64,000 bases of DNA from an uncultured Flaviramulus sp. (GTDB lineage Bacteria > Bacteroidota > Bacteroidia > Flavobacteriales > Flavobacteriaceae). The stretch lies in assembly GCA_947501105.1 (NCBI GenBank), contig CANMUP010000004.1, positions 372,001 through 436,000 on the forward strand. Reading direction: 5' to 3'. A program made the translations under genes and the position numbers. This document shows positions 26,479 through 35,068 of the stretch, piece after piece. The notes beneath the pieces are model-generated. The model was not told the DNA's origin. It worked only from the letters and a program-made list of their open reading frames with translations, and made no database searches. The first letter of the stretch is position 1; every line of letters begins with the position of its first letter.

Positions 26479-27855
26479 TCAATCAGTTAAAGATTTTCCC
26501 ATGTAAAAGTCTAAAACTTTAGTCTTAAAAACAAAATCATACTTTGCATTTATTAAAGACGATTGCGCATTTATAAATTGTACTCTTGCTTGTTCTAAAT
26601 CGAAAGCTGTCATATTACCAATATCATAACGCTCCTTTGAATTGTTAAAAGCTAACTCTTGAGACGCTAATGATTTTTGAGCTGCATCATAGGCTTTAAA
26701 TGCTGCTTGTGCATCTGTATAGGCTCTTTGAATGTTAGATTCTAAATCCAACTTGGCTTGCTCTAAACGTAATTTACTGTTTTCTTCTTGTATCTTAGAT
26801 TTAGCAACAGCTGTTTTATTTTGAAATCTAGAAAAAATAGGGATGTTTACATTTAAGTTAAAGTTATGGCCTTTATTTAAATCTAATTCTCGAAAGAAAG
26901 CTTGTTTGGTAAAATCGTTTTTTGATTCACTCCAAACTGAACCAAAACCATAACCGACACTTACTGATGGTAAATAGCCGGATTTAGAAATCTCTGTGTT
27001 TAGCATAGAGTTTTCAATATCTTTTTCTGCTATTTTAATTTCATTTCTGTTCTGTAAAGCATAATTTAAAACTGGTGTAATTTCATTATATAATAAAGCT
27101 TCAGATGGAGTGTCAACATCAATAATCTCAACATCAAATCCATTAAAGGGTACTTGCAATAATTGTGATAGTGTAAGTAATGCTAAATTAAAATTGTTTT
27201 CAGCAATAGTAACCTGTTGAGCATCTCTACTTAAAGTAGCTTCAGTATCATAAATATTAGCCTTAGGCTGCACACCTGCATCTACTAAATCTTTAACTTG
27301 TTCCAACTGTTTCTGACTGAAATCGTATTGTGCTTTTGCAGTTTCTAAATTTTCTTTATTGAATAATATGTTTAAATACGCATTAACAACATTTAAAGAA
27401 ATATCATCTTTAATACGTGCTAATTCTAGATTGTTAATTTCTTGATTTAAACGCGATTGTTTGTAAAGGTTTAATGTTCTAAATCCGTTAAACACATTTT
27501 GACTAACACTAAGATTATAATTAAACGAATGTGTTGTTTGGTTATTTATTCTTTGGTTAGTAACTGGGTCAAAACCAGATCCAATGCTCATTCGTTCTCC
27601 TAATCCTCCACTAACTGACGGTAAAAATTGTCCTTTAGCAGCGACAATATCTTGTTCATTTAAAAGCAATGTGTTTTCGGTTTGTTTTACAGAAATATTA
27701 TTTTCAAGTGCATACGCTACAGATTCCTGTAGTGTCCATTTTTTTTGCTGCGCAAAAGATGTTGCAGTAAATAACACACTAAATAATAAAACATAATGCT
27801 TTACACCTACAAAGTTTCTAAACTCTTGCAAGAAACTACTAATTGTCTTAATCAT
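26479..27855 (-). CDS. TolC family outer-membrane efflux protein
   Basis: TolC-type proteins form the outer-membrane duct of tripartite exporters. A signal peptide (cleavage near FAQ) precedes two repeats of long alpha-helical hairpins, with the family starts WTLQESVAYALENN near residue 40 and an internal repeat RNEIKIAEKDIENS. I chose ATG at 27855, which overlaps the MacA-like stop by 8 bases; ATGs at 27864 and 27870 are alternatives. It is the fifth gene of the six-gene minus-strand unit from the ATPase to tsaB. Confidence 0.9.
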   Translation of the reverse strand: MIKTISSFLQEFRNFVGVKHYVLLFSVLFTATSFAQQKKWTLQESVAYALENNISVKQTENTLLLNEQDIVAAKGQFLPSVSGGLGERMSIGSGFDPVTNQRINNQTTHSFNYNLSVSQNVFNGFRTLNLYKQSRLNQEINNLELARIKDDISLNVVNAYLNILFNKENLETAKAQYDFSQKQLEQVKDLVDAGVQPKANIYDTEATLSRDAQQVTIAENNFNLALLTLSQLLQVPFNGFDVEIIDVDTPSEALLYNEITPVLNYALQNRNEIKIAEKDIENSMLNTEISKSGYLPSVSVGYGFGSVWSESKNDFTKQAFFRELDLNKGHNFNLNVNIPIFSRFQNKTAVAKSKIQEENSKLRLEQAKLDLESNIQRAYTDAQAAFKAYDAAQKSLASQELAFNNSKERYDIGNMTAFDLEQARVQFINAQSSLINAKYDFVFKTKVLDFYMGKSLTD

Positions 27856-28966
27856 TATCCTCATCTTCATTATCTTTTGATGCTTTATTCCACACTTTAA
27901 TTTTATCGCCTTCTTTAACTCCTTCAGTAATTTCTACGTTTATACCATCAGATAAACCTAGAGTTACATTCTTTTTCTCGAATTTGCCTTCTTCTTTTTG
28001 TATCTCTACAAAAGGTTTTTCTGTTATTCTATTATATTGCAATAAAGCTTCTTTAATTGCTAAAACACTGTCTTTACTTTCTATATCTATTTCTGCATTA
28101 GCACTATAACCAGCTCTAATATCTGTACTTTGTTCTATTTGTACATCTGCTTTAATAGTAAACTGTACAGCACCATTTTCCTCTTGTCCTTTTGGTGCAA
28201 CAAAAGTTAATTTTGCTGGGAACTCTTTATCATTTATAGCCCCAAGTAGCACTTTAATATCCTTACCTTCTTCAAGTTTACCAACTTCAGCTTCATCAAC
28301 TTTTCCTTCAAAAATCATAAGGCTCATGTCTGCTATAGTGGCAATAGTTGTTCCTGCATTAAAATTGTTACTTTGTATAACTTGGTCGCCTTCTCGAACT
28401 GGAATTTCTAAAATGGTTCCAGGTATTTGAGCTACGATATTTGTATTTGCAGAACTTCCGCCAGAAATAGAACCACGTCTTATAATTTGATAATCGTTTT
28501 GAGCTTGCGTAAGCGACTCTTTTGCTTGATTAAATGATAAGGCGCTATTTTCAAAATCTTGTTGTGATATTACTCCTTTATCAAAAAGCGATTTGTTTCT
28601 ATCGTATAATGTTTTAGAGTTATCGTAAGATAACTTAGACGATGATATTCTACTTTTAGCACTTACTAAACTTTGCTCGTTTGGTACGACTCTAATCTTT
28701 GCAATTAAATCGCCTTTTCTAACAATGTCTCCTTCTTCAACAAGTATTTTGTCAACAATTCCTGAAATTTGAGGTTTTAACTCAATCTCTTCTTCAGGAT
28801 TTAGTTTGCCTGTTGCTACGGCTTTTGTGTTAATTGACGTGTAGAAAGGCTCTTCAACCTTATAATCTACTACATCCTTTGAATTGGCATCTTTAAAATA
28901 CTTTAATACGAATACTAATGCTATGATAGCTATTATTCCAAAAATAATTTTTACTGTTTTGTTCAT
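27848..28966 (-). CDS. MacA-like periplasmic adaptor (HlyD/RND family)
   Basis: The 372-residue adaptor has one N-terminal membrane anchor (residues 7-24), a barrel-sandwich hybrid (LNPEEEIELKPQISGIVDKILVEEGDIVRKGDLI), a coiled-coil hairpin (RISSSKLSYDNSKTLYDRNKSLFDKGVISQQDFENS), and beta-barrel and MacA-like domains. It links the inner-membrane permeases to the TolC duct. It lies 13 bases downstream of the second permease gene and overlaps the TolC gene, consistent with a MacAB-TolC-type pump. Confidence 0.93.
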   Translation of the reverse strand: MNKTVKIIFGIIAIIALVFVLKYFKDANSKDVVDYKVEEPFYTSINTKAVATGKLNPEEEIELKPQISGIVDKILVEEGDIVRKGDLIAKIRVVPNEQSLVSAKSRISSSKLSYDNSKTLYDRNKSLFDKGVISQQDFENSALSFNQAKESLTQAQNDYQIIRRGSISGGSSANTNIVAQIPGTILEIPVREGDQVIQSNNFNAGTTIATIADMSLMIFEGKVDEAEVGKLEEGKDIKVLLGAINDKEFPAKLTFVAPKGQEENGAVQFTIKADVQIEQSTDIRAGYSANAEIDIESKDSVLAIKEALLQYNRITEKPFVEIQKEEGKFEKKNVTLGLSDGINVEITEGVKEGDKIKVWNKASKDNEDEDND

Positions 28967-28979
28967 TTTTTTTGATTGT

Positions 28980-30224
28980 TTATTCTTCTCTTAATGCTTC
29001 TATTGGTTTTATACTTGTTGCTTTAAACGCAGGGATTAATCCTATTAAAGTCCCTAATATTACTAATATTACTAATGCTATAAACACTACAGCAATAGAT
29101 ACAGACGCATTTACTATAGCAGCATCATCTCCTTGCCCAAAGGCTGCGTCTAATCCTATTAAAATCCATCCTCCAGATATAATTCCGAATAACCCAGCCA
29201 CTAAAGTTAAAAATACAGCCTCAACAACTATTTGTCTTTTAATCTCAAAAGGTGTAGCACCTAAGGCACGACGTACCCCAATTTCTTTAGTACGCTCTTT
29301 TACAGTAATTAGTAAAATATTTCCTATGGCAAATACGCCCGCAATTAATGTTGCAATACCAACAAACCATGTTAAGAATTGCATTCCTATTAAAAACCCT
29401 GTGACTTTAGCAAATTCTTTTCCTAAGTTAAAACTGCCAAAAGCACGTTTATCTTTAGGGTGAATACTATTTAAGTTTTTAAGTAATAATTTAGCATCAT
29501 TTTCAATTTGCTTAATATCATATTCTGGTTTTCCTGTAATCATCATCCAACCAATTTGGTCGCCGCGATTGTATATTTGTTGAAATGTTGTGAAAGGAAT
29601 ATGAATATCTGCCGATGGTCCCATATTTACATTTCCATTTTCAAACATGCCAATTACTTTAAAACTAATACTATTAATTTGAATATATTCTCCTATAGGT
29701 TTTTCTCCTTTTTCAAATAATTGTTTATAAATTTCGTCTGATATGACAGCTACTTTTTTATTATCATCTATATCGTTCTGATTAATAAATCTGCCGTGTA
29801 CTAATTTTTTCTTTTGAACTTGATCCAATAACGGATAGTCACCATATATTCCAAAATTACCAGAAAGAAATTTTCGAACAACTTGTGCCTGATTTACACT
29901 CCTAGGAACAACAAATTCTATCCCTTCAACATTTTCTTCTACTTTTTTAGCATCAGATAATGTTAGCTTTACCTGTTTCCCTTCTTGAAATCCTTTAAAT
30001 GGTTTACTTGTGTTTTCTCCCCATACAAAAACACTATTAGTAGCAAAACTTCCGAATAATCTGTTAAATGAGTTTTCTAATCCTCTAGCAGATCCTAATA
30101 ATCCTATTAGTAATAAAATACCCCACCAAACGCCTACCATAGTAAGTATAGACCTTAGTTTGTTTTTACTAAAGCTATCGTAAACTTCTTGCCATGTATC
30201 TCTATCGAATAAAAATTTAAACAT
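28980..30224 (-). CDS. MacB-like ABC transporter permease 2
   Basis: The 414-residue permease has the MacB order: one N-terminal helix (LTMVGVWWGILLLIGLLG), a large periplasmic MacB_PCD domain, and three C-terminal helices of the FtsX type containing ERTKEIGVRRALGA. It resembles the neighbouring 409-residue permease, which suggests a heterodimer rather than a MacB homodimer. Neither permease carries a fused ATPase domain; the ATPase is encoded separately. Confidence 0.92.
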   Translation of the reverse strand: MFKFLFDRDTWQEVYDSFSKNKLRSILTMVGVWWGILLLIGLLGSARGLENSFNRLFGSFATNSVFVWGENTSKPFKGFQEGKQVKLTLSDAKKVEENVEGIEFVVPRSVNQAQVVRKFLSGNFGIYGDYPLLDQVQKKKLVHGRFINQNDIDDNKKVAVISDEIYKQLFEKGEKPIGEYIQINSISFKVIGMFENGNVNMGPSADIHIPFTTFQQIYNRGDQIGWMMITGKPEYDIKQIENDAKLLLKNLNSIHPKDKRAFGSFNLGKEFAKVTGFLIGMQFLTWFVGIATLIAGVFAIGNILLITVKERTKEIGVRRALGATPFEIKRQIVVEAVFLTLVAGLFGIISGGWILIGLDAAFGQGDDAAIVNASVSIAVVFIALVILVILGTLIGLIPAFKATSIKPIEALREE

Positions 30225-30226
30225 AA

Positions 30227-31456
30227 TTAATCGTTTCTTAATGCTACAATAGGTTTAATCCTTGAGGCTTTCTTTGCTGGTAAATATCCAGCAATTGCTC
30301 CAGCAGTTATTAATGTTAGTGTTGCTCCTATTACAAGACTATTGCTAACCCCTGGTTCTTTTATAAAATATTCTTTTAAACTTGGTCCGACAAGCTCTAA
30401 AACTCCAACACCCAACAGCAAGCCAACATATCCAGCAATGGCTGTTATTAAAATAGATTCTATTAAAATTATTGATACTATTGATCGTGGTGATGCTCCT
30501 AAAGCTTTTCGTATTCCTATTTCTTTAGTTCGCTCTTTAACAATAAAAATCATGATATTACTAACACCTACAATACCTGCTATTAGAGTACCGAAACCTA
30601 TAACTAAAATAATAACGGTTAACCCTCCAGTCATTTGTCCAACTGCTTTCGTGCCTTCAGCCATGTTACGAACTCTAATTGCTCTTTGGTCACTTTTAGC
30701 AACTGAAAAACGATCTTTAAGCTTTCTGGTTAACAAAGTGCTAAAAGCCAATGCTTGATCGTAATCCATTTCAGGATTATAAGTTAAATTTATTTGATCT
30801 ATATAATCATTATTCCCATAAATATGCTGAGCTGTTGTTATTGGCATATATATTAATCGCTCTTCATTATCTCCTCCATCATCAGTAAAAACACCAACAA
30901 CCTTATACTGAATATCATTAAGATTAAGATACTTACCAATAGCTGCTGTTTTTAAAAACAAATCCTCTTCAACCAACCTACCTATTATAACTACTTTTGT
31001 TCTATTTTGTAAATCGTTCTGATTGATGTATCGCCCTTCTTTTATTTTTGTTTTTTCTAAGTATTGATGATCAGGATGTACAGCTCTTAACCAGTAACTA
31101 TTCTGTTCATTCCTAAAAGATGCTTGGACATTTTTATAAACCCTTGCTGTAATAAACTCAACTTTATTCCCAAAATCATCTTTTACATAATCAAAGTCTT
31201 CGTTTTTAAACTGAATACGCCTTCCTGCTTGTAATCCTTTATGAGCTTTTGTAGTTAGACCAGATCTAATAAAAATAGAGTTATTAGCATCATCAACAAA
31301 TGCTTCAGCAAATGTGTTTTTCAACCCGTTAGCAATTCCAAAAAGAATGGTAAATAACAATATAGCAAATGCCACGGTAAAACCAGATAACAAACTTCTG
31401 GTTCTGTTTTTATTAATACTTTGAAATATTTCGCGCCAAAGGTCTATATCAAACAT
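30227..31456 (-). CDS. MacB-like ABC transporter permease 1
   Basis: This 409-residue permease has an N-terminal helix (residues 21-41, SGFTVAFAILLFTILFGIA), a periplasmic MacB_PCD domain and three C-terminal helices with the conserved ERTKEIGIRKALGASPR coupling motif. The start overlaps the ATPase stop by 8 bases. It is two bases upstream of permease 2. The substrate cannot be read from sequence; related pumps export macrolides, lipids or peptides. Confidence 0.92.
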   Translation of the reverse strand: MFDIDLWREIFQSINKNRTRSLLSGFTVAFAILLFTILFGIANGLKNTFAEAFVDDANNSIFIRSGLTTKAHKGLQAGRRIQFKNEDFDYVKDDFGNKVEFITARVYKNVQASFRNEQNSYWLRAVHPDHQYLEKTKIKEGRYINQNDLQNRTKVVIIGRLVEEDLFLKTAAIGKYLNLNDIQYKVVGVFTDDGGDNEERLIYMPITTAQHIYGNNDYIDQINLTYNPEMDYDQALAFSTLLTRKLKDRFSVAKSDQRAIRVRNMAEGTKAVGQMTGGLTVIILVIGFGTLIAGIVGVSNIMIFIVKERTKEIGIRKALGASPRSIVSIILIESILITAIAGYVGLLLGVGVLELVGPSLKEYFIKEPGVSNSLVIGATLTLITAGAIAGYLPAKKASRIKPIVALRND

Positions 31457-32150
31457 ACTGTTCTGCCCTAACCTGTTCTACTTTTTTATCTTCCATAATA
31501 ACCCCATCACGTAACCTAACAATGCGCTTACACATATTGGCAATATCTTCCTCATGCGTTACCATTAAAATGGTTTTTCCTTCATCATTTAATTGTTGTA
31601 TAAACTCCATAATTTCATACGACGTTTTGGTATCTAATGCTCCTGTTGGTTCATCTGCCAATAATAATTTAGGATTTGCAGCTAAAGCTCTAGCAATAGC
31701 AACTCGCTGATTTTGTCCACCCGAAAGTTCTTTTGGTAAATGTTGTGCCCAATCTGCTAACCCTACTTTTTCTAGATGAAACATAGCCAGTTCTTGACGT
31801 TGTTTACGCTTCATTCCTTGATAATATAATGGCAATGCCACATTTTCAAGTGCATTTTTATAATTTATAAGATTGAATGATTGAAAAATAAATCCTAAAA
31901 ATTTATTTCTATAAACGGCTGCTTTTTTTTCGGTAAGATCCTTTATTGGTAATCCATCTAAAATATAATCTCCTTCATCAGCTTCATCAAGCATACCAAT
32001 AATATTTAGTAATGTTGACTTTCCTGAACCTGAAGATCCCATAATAGCTACCATTTCTCCTTCTTGAACGGAGAGATCAATACCTTTTAAAACATGTAAA
32101 CTAGAATCGCCTATTGGATAGGACTTGTGTAGTTGGCTAATATTTAACAT
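31449..32150 (-). CDS. ABC transporter ATP-binding protein (MacB/LolD-type)
   Basis: The 233-residue ATPase shows Walker A GSSGSGKST near residue 40, the Q-loop in FIFQSFNLI, the signature LSGGQNQRVAIARALA, Walker B LLLADEPTGALD, and the H-loop in LMVTHEED. These place it with MacB/LolD/FtsE-type exporters, which act mechanically on periplasmic or lipoprotein substrates. It is the first gene of the efflux operon. Confidence 0.95.
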   Translation of the reverse strand: MLNISQLHKSYPIGDSSLHVLKGIDLSVQEGEMVAIMGSSGSGKSTLLNIIGMLDEADEGDYILDGLPIKDLTEKKAAVYRNKFLGFIFQSFNLINYKNALENVALPLYYQGMKRKQRQELAMFHLEKVGLADWAQHLPKELSGGQNQRVAIARALAANPKLLLADEPTGALDTKTSYEIMEFIQQLNDEGKTILMVTHEEDIANMCKRIVRLRDGVIMEDKKVEQVRAEQYV

Positions 32151-32239
32151 TACTTTGATTGATTTAATAAAGCTATGGGCTTTTTAGTTAGACTTAAAAG
32201 ACAAAGAAATGTTACAAAGATTGTACCTAAAAATTTTTA

Positions 32240-32458
32240 TTATTTATTTAACGTATTGAATTTCTTATAAATAAAGTAAGCTATACCTCCAACAAGTATA
32301 TATGGTATAGCCATTAAATACACGATACCATCATTAATTCCTTCAGCAGTAGCTTGACCTTCTTCACTTTCTAAAACTGCACGACACATAGCACATTGTG
32401 CATTTGTTTCTAGAAAAAAGAAAAAAGAAAAAAACAGAAAGATTATTTTGCGTTTCAT
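32240..32458 (-). CDS. small CAMCRA-motif membrane protein of the oxidase cluster
   Basis: The 72-residue protein has a signal peptide (cleavage near TNAQ) followed directly by CAMCRAVLESEEGQ and one C-terminal membrane helix (VYLMAIPYILVGGIAYFIYKK). A CxxC pair next to a membrane anchor may bind metal or form a disulfide. It recurs in Bacteroidota at the end of cytochrome-oxidase clusters, from memory, and I know of no function. ATG at 32470 is an alternative start that overlaps the DUF420 gene by 8 bases. Confidence 0.7.
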   Translation of the reverse strand: MKRKIIFLFFSFFFFLETNAQCAMCRAVLESEEGQATAEGINDGIVYLMAIPYILVGGIAYFIYKKFNTLNK

Positions 32459-32462
32459 ATTT

Positions 32463-32999
32463 TTAAACATAATATGGTGAAATCATTATATAAACAACAA
32501 CACCAGTTACTGCTACATATAGCCATAATGGGAATGTGATTCTGGCTATTTTTTTATGCTTTTCAAAATTTTTTGTTATAGCTCTAACATAAGTAATTAA
32601 TACGAATGGAATAACAACGATAGACAAAACAATATGCGTTAATAAAATAAAATAGTAAACATATTTTATAAAACCTTCACCTCCAAATTTTGTAGAATCA
32701 CTAGTCATGTGATACGCTACATACATAACCAAAAAAACTACAGAACACCAAATTGCTGTAGTCATTAGGTTTTCATGAAGTACAATATTTTTCTTTTTAA
32801 TAGCAAAAAAAGCGATAACCAAGATAACCGCTGTTAACCCATTTATGGTTGCATAAATTGGAGGCAAAAAACTTAAAGGCTCTACATTTGGTATTTTAAC
32901 ACGAAATAAAGCAGCTACAATAATTGGGATAACTATTGATAATATAACTATTAATCTGTTATATTTTTTATCGTCTAAAATAGGTTCTTGATTATTCAT
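32463..32999 (-). CDS. DUF420 membrane protein
   Basis: The 178-residue protein has five predicted transmembrane helices and the histidine-bearing stretch VMYVAYHMTSDSTKFGGEGFIKYVYYFILLTHIVLS. DUF420 members neighbour cytochrome-oxidase genes in many bacteria (CtaM-like assembly factors belong to a related set), which points to oxidase assembly, but no role is proven for this one. It is downstream of SCO and upstream of the CAMCRA protein. Confidence 0.82.
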   Translation of the reverse strand: MNNQEPILDDKKYNRLIVILSIVIPIIVAALFRVKIPNVEPLSFLPPIYATINGLTAVILVIAFFAIKKKNIVLHENLMTTAIWCSVVFLVMYVAYHMTSDSTKFGGEGFIKYVYYFILLTHIVLSIVVIPFVLITYVRAITKNFEKHKKIARITFPLWLYVAVTGVVVYIMISPYYV

Positions 33000-33020
33000 T
33001 ATTCAATGTAATATTATGTG

Positions 33021-33041
33021 ATTCTGAAATGAGTTCAGAAT
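33021..33041. repeat. perfect 8-bp inverted repeat between SCO and DUF420 genes
   Basis: ATTCTGAA (33021-33028) and TTCAGAAT (33034-33041) form a perfect 8-bp stem with a five-base loop. No T-run follows on either strand, so it is unlikely to be a terminator. It may be an operator or an mRNA-processing hairpin. Confidence 0.5.
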
Positions 33042-33054
33042 AACGAATATTAAA

Positions 33055-33801
33055 TTATTCGTTTAGTAATTTTCTAATATCTTCTTTTAATGCACTAATT
33101 TCTTCTTTTACACCATCGTCATCAACTTGCTCTTCTTCGGAAATGATTCCTCTATAATAAATTATAGGGTTCCCAAATTTGTCTTTTCTTGAGCGTATAA
33201 ATCCATTTTTGTCAATTAAAGCAAAATTACCTGAATGCTCAAAACCGCCTTCAACCTCAGCATTTTCTCCAGTATATAAATTAAATCCTTCATTAGCCAG
33301 TTTATAAATATCATCCTTATTGCCTGTCATTAAATGCCAATTAGGGTTTATTACTCCATAGTGCTCTGCATATGTCTTTAGGATTTCTGGCGTATCATAA
33401 TCTGGGTTTATAGTAAATGAAGCTACACCAAAATCTTCAAAGCCTTTAAAGCTATTTTGAATTTGAATGAGATTAGCATTCATGCGCGGACAAATGGTTG
33501 GGCAAGTTGTAAAGAAAAATTCAATAACATAAACCTTTCCTTCGTAATCTTTATTAGAAACAGTTTTACCTTCTTGATTAGTAAACGAAAATGCAGGCAC
33601 CTTTTTAGATTGTCCATTAATTTCAATGAATGCTAAATCTGATTTTGTAGATTTTTTATTCTTTGGAGAATCGCTTCTACTTTCTTTACGTATAACATCG
33701 TTCTTAGATATTCTGTCTACTATTTTAGGAATAAATATTATTCCAAAAACTAGTATGATAAACGATATACCTATATATGAATAATTAGTTTTTTTGCTCA
33801 T
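33055..33801 (-). CDS. SCO family copper chaperone for cytochrome oxidase
   Basis: SCO proteins deliver copper to the CuA centre of cytochrome c oxidase. The 248-residue protein has one N-terminal anchor (residues 8-25), then a thioredoxin fold with the copper motif CPTICP (Cys100 and Cys104) and a downstream His (in FEHSGNFALIDKNG) that completes the site. All three ligands are present. The start overlaps the preceding gene by 17 bases, so the two are probably translated together. Confidence 0.94.
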   Translation of the reverse strand: MSKKTNYSYIGISFIILVFGIIFIPKIVDRISKNDVIRKESRSDSPKNKKSTKSDLAFIEINGQSKKVPAFSFTNQEGKTVSNKDYEGKVYVIEFFFTTCPTICPRMNANLIQIQNSFKGFEDFGVASFTINPDYDTPEILKTYAEHYGVINPNWHLMTGNKDDIYKLANEGFNLYTGENAEVEGGFEHSGNFALIDKNGFIRSRKDKFGNPIIYYRGIISEEEQVDDDGVKEEISALKEDIRKLLNE

Positions 33802-34510
33802 TGGTTTTATTTAAGTCGTTTGCTCTTCTGGTATCAGAATTAAATTCCCCTTTTCGTTTTTGTCTATATTCTGTAAATAAAATACGTAAATCGTCGCTCA
33901 TTTTATTTTTAATTTCTGCAACCTCAATGCAATTATAAGAATACAAACCATAAATAGATTTCTCTTTTTCCAACTCATTATCTGTTCTATCATCTAATCT
34001 CCCGCGTTGGCTTAAATCTTTATCAACAACAAAAACATTGCTTGATGATAAATCGTCACTAAGGTTCAGTTTCGACTTTAGGCTATAAAATAAGCGTTGA
34101 ATATCATTTGACTCTCCAAAAACAAAATGCCAAAATCGTAAATCTTCGTATGACGCTATTTCTCTTTTAAGGTTTTCAACAGCTGTTTCTGTGCCCTTTG
34201 GCATTACAACTACTATTTGAAAACGTTTAAAGCCCTTAAACTTATCGTAAACAAGTTCCTTTAAATTTAAAGCTGTTGTTGATTTATTATTAGGTTCTTC
34301 ACCAAAAAAACCTAGCACAGTTATGTGGTTTTTTAAAATAATTTGCTCGTTAGAGCTTGAAGAAAACGATTGTAAATCTAATACGTTTTCATTTACAATA
34401 TCTAGCGGTTCGTAATTATGCGTTGCCGGATATAAAAACAATAAAAACGTTACAGGAAGAAAGAACAAAACTCCTAAAACTACATAACGGCTAACTTTCT
34501 TATAATCCAT
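33785..34510 (-). CDS. membrane-anchored, SCO-adjacent protein of unknown function
   Basis: The 241-residue protein has an N-terminal membrane helix (residues 10-28) and a soluble domain with a thioredoxin-like strand order (HITVLGFFGEEPNN, then FQIVVVMPKGT, then VFVVDKDLSQRGRLDDR). No CxxxC copper motif is present; only a single Cys is visible (Cys near residue 190). It overlaps the SCO gene by 17 bases and sits in the oxidase cluster, so I suspect a degenerate SCO/thioredoxin-like partner. This is an inference from layout; I do not recognise the family with confidence. Confidence 0.6.
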   Translation of the reverse strand: MDYKKVSRYVVLGVLFFLPVTFLLFLYPATHNYEPLDIVNENVLDLQSFSSSSNEQIILKNHITVLGFFGEEPNNKSTTALNLKELVYDKFKGFKRFQIVVVMPKGTETAVENLKREIASYEDLRFWHFVFGESNDIQRLFYSLKSKLNLSDDLSSSNVFVVDKDLSQRGRLDDRTDNELEKEKSIYGLYSYNCIEVAEIKNKMSDDLRILFTEYRQKRKGEFNSDTRRANDLNKTNEQKN

Positions 34511-34547
34511 TGAATAGATGCGTTTTTATTAAAAATGAATACGGTTA

Positions 34548-34583
34548 CAAAAATAAAAAAAGGCAGTCTAAAAACCGCCTTTG
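34548..34583 (-). terminator. intrinsic terminator after the cox subunit genes
   Basis: Read on the minus strand, AAAGGC pairs with GCCTTT and the inner GGT/ACT sequence extends it weakly, followed by a run of Ts. It lies between the subunit IV gene and the SCO-adjacent gene, splitting the cluster into two transcripts. Confidence 0.65.
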
Positions 34584-34633
34584 TATATCTATTTAACACT
34601 TAAATTACACTTCGTGTAAACTAAATAAAATCT

Positions 34634-35014
34634 TTAAAAATCTCTTTTAACATATCCTTCTTTATATACATCAAAAACGTAACCGCCTTCTTGTAATAAA
34701 ATGAATATTAAATATAAAATTAGGAAGATTGCTGTCCATACAACCATGCGTCTTAAACTTTTTGTTTCATCACGCATGTGCATAAAGTCCCAAGTAATAT
34801 AATAGGCTTTTACTATGGTTAAGATGATAAATATCCAGTTTAAAGCTTTCATGCCTAAAACCTGCCTCATTAAAACATCTGGTTTAAGTATACCTAATGC
34901 TACTTCTACTATAGTAACAAGAGTAAGAAAGATTAAAACTCCCCAAATTTTTTGAGTGTTGGATTTAAACTTTACTAAACCTCTAAATATTTCTAATTTA
35001 TGTTCGTGTGCCAT
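34634..35014 (-). CDS. cytochrome c oxidase subunit IV family protein
   Basis: The 126-residue protein has three membrane helices (residues 21-38, 52-70 and 84-105) and the motif AYYITWDFMHMRDETKSLRR, as in bacterial subunit IV proteins of heme-copper oxidases. It is a structural accessory subunit of the oxidase. It is preceded by a small hairpin in the gap to the subunit III gene and followed by the terminator at 34548. Confidence 0.9.
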   Translation of the reverse strand: MAHEHKLEIFRGLVKFKSNTQKIWGVLIFLTLVTIVEVALGILKPDVLMRQVLGMKALNWIFIILTIVKAYYITWDFMHMRDETKSLRRMVVWTAIFLILYLIFILLQEGGYVFDVYKEGYVKRDF

Positions 35015-35030
35015 TTTAAATGCTTTTAAG

Positions 35031-35049
35031 ATCCCGATATCATCGAGAT
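35031..35049. repeat. hairpin between subunit III and subunit IV genes
   Basis: ATCCCGAT and ATCGAGAT pair over seven bases with one C-A mismatch and an ATC loop. It may stabilise the mRNA 3' to the subunit III gene. It looks like a small dispersed hairpin, but no second copy was found in this window. Confidence 0.4.
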
Positions 35050-35068
35050 AAAATATATTTTAATTTAA

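Noticed and set aside
28972-29463. 163-residue open frame on the plus strand, and 30342-30758 on the same strand
   Set aside because: Both lie opposite the conserved permease genes and have low-complexity, Ile/Pro/Thr-rich sequence typical of antisense frames.
34605-34619. TTACAC/GTGTAA palindrome as a second terminator
   Set aside because: It is short, A/T-rich and lacks a T-run; the better hairpin is at 34559-34582.
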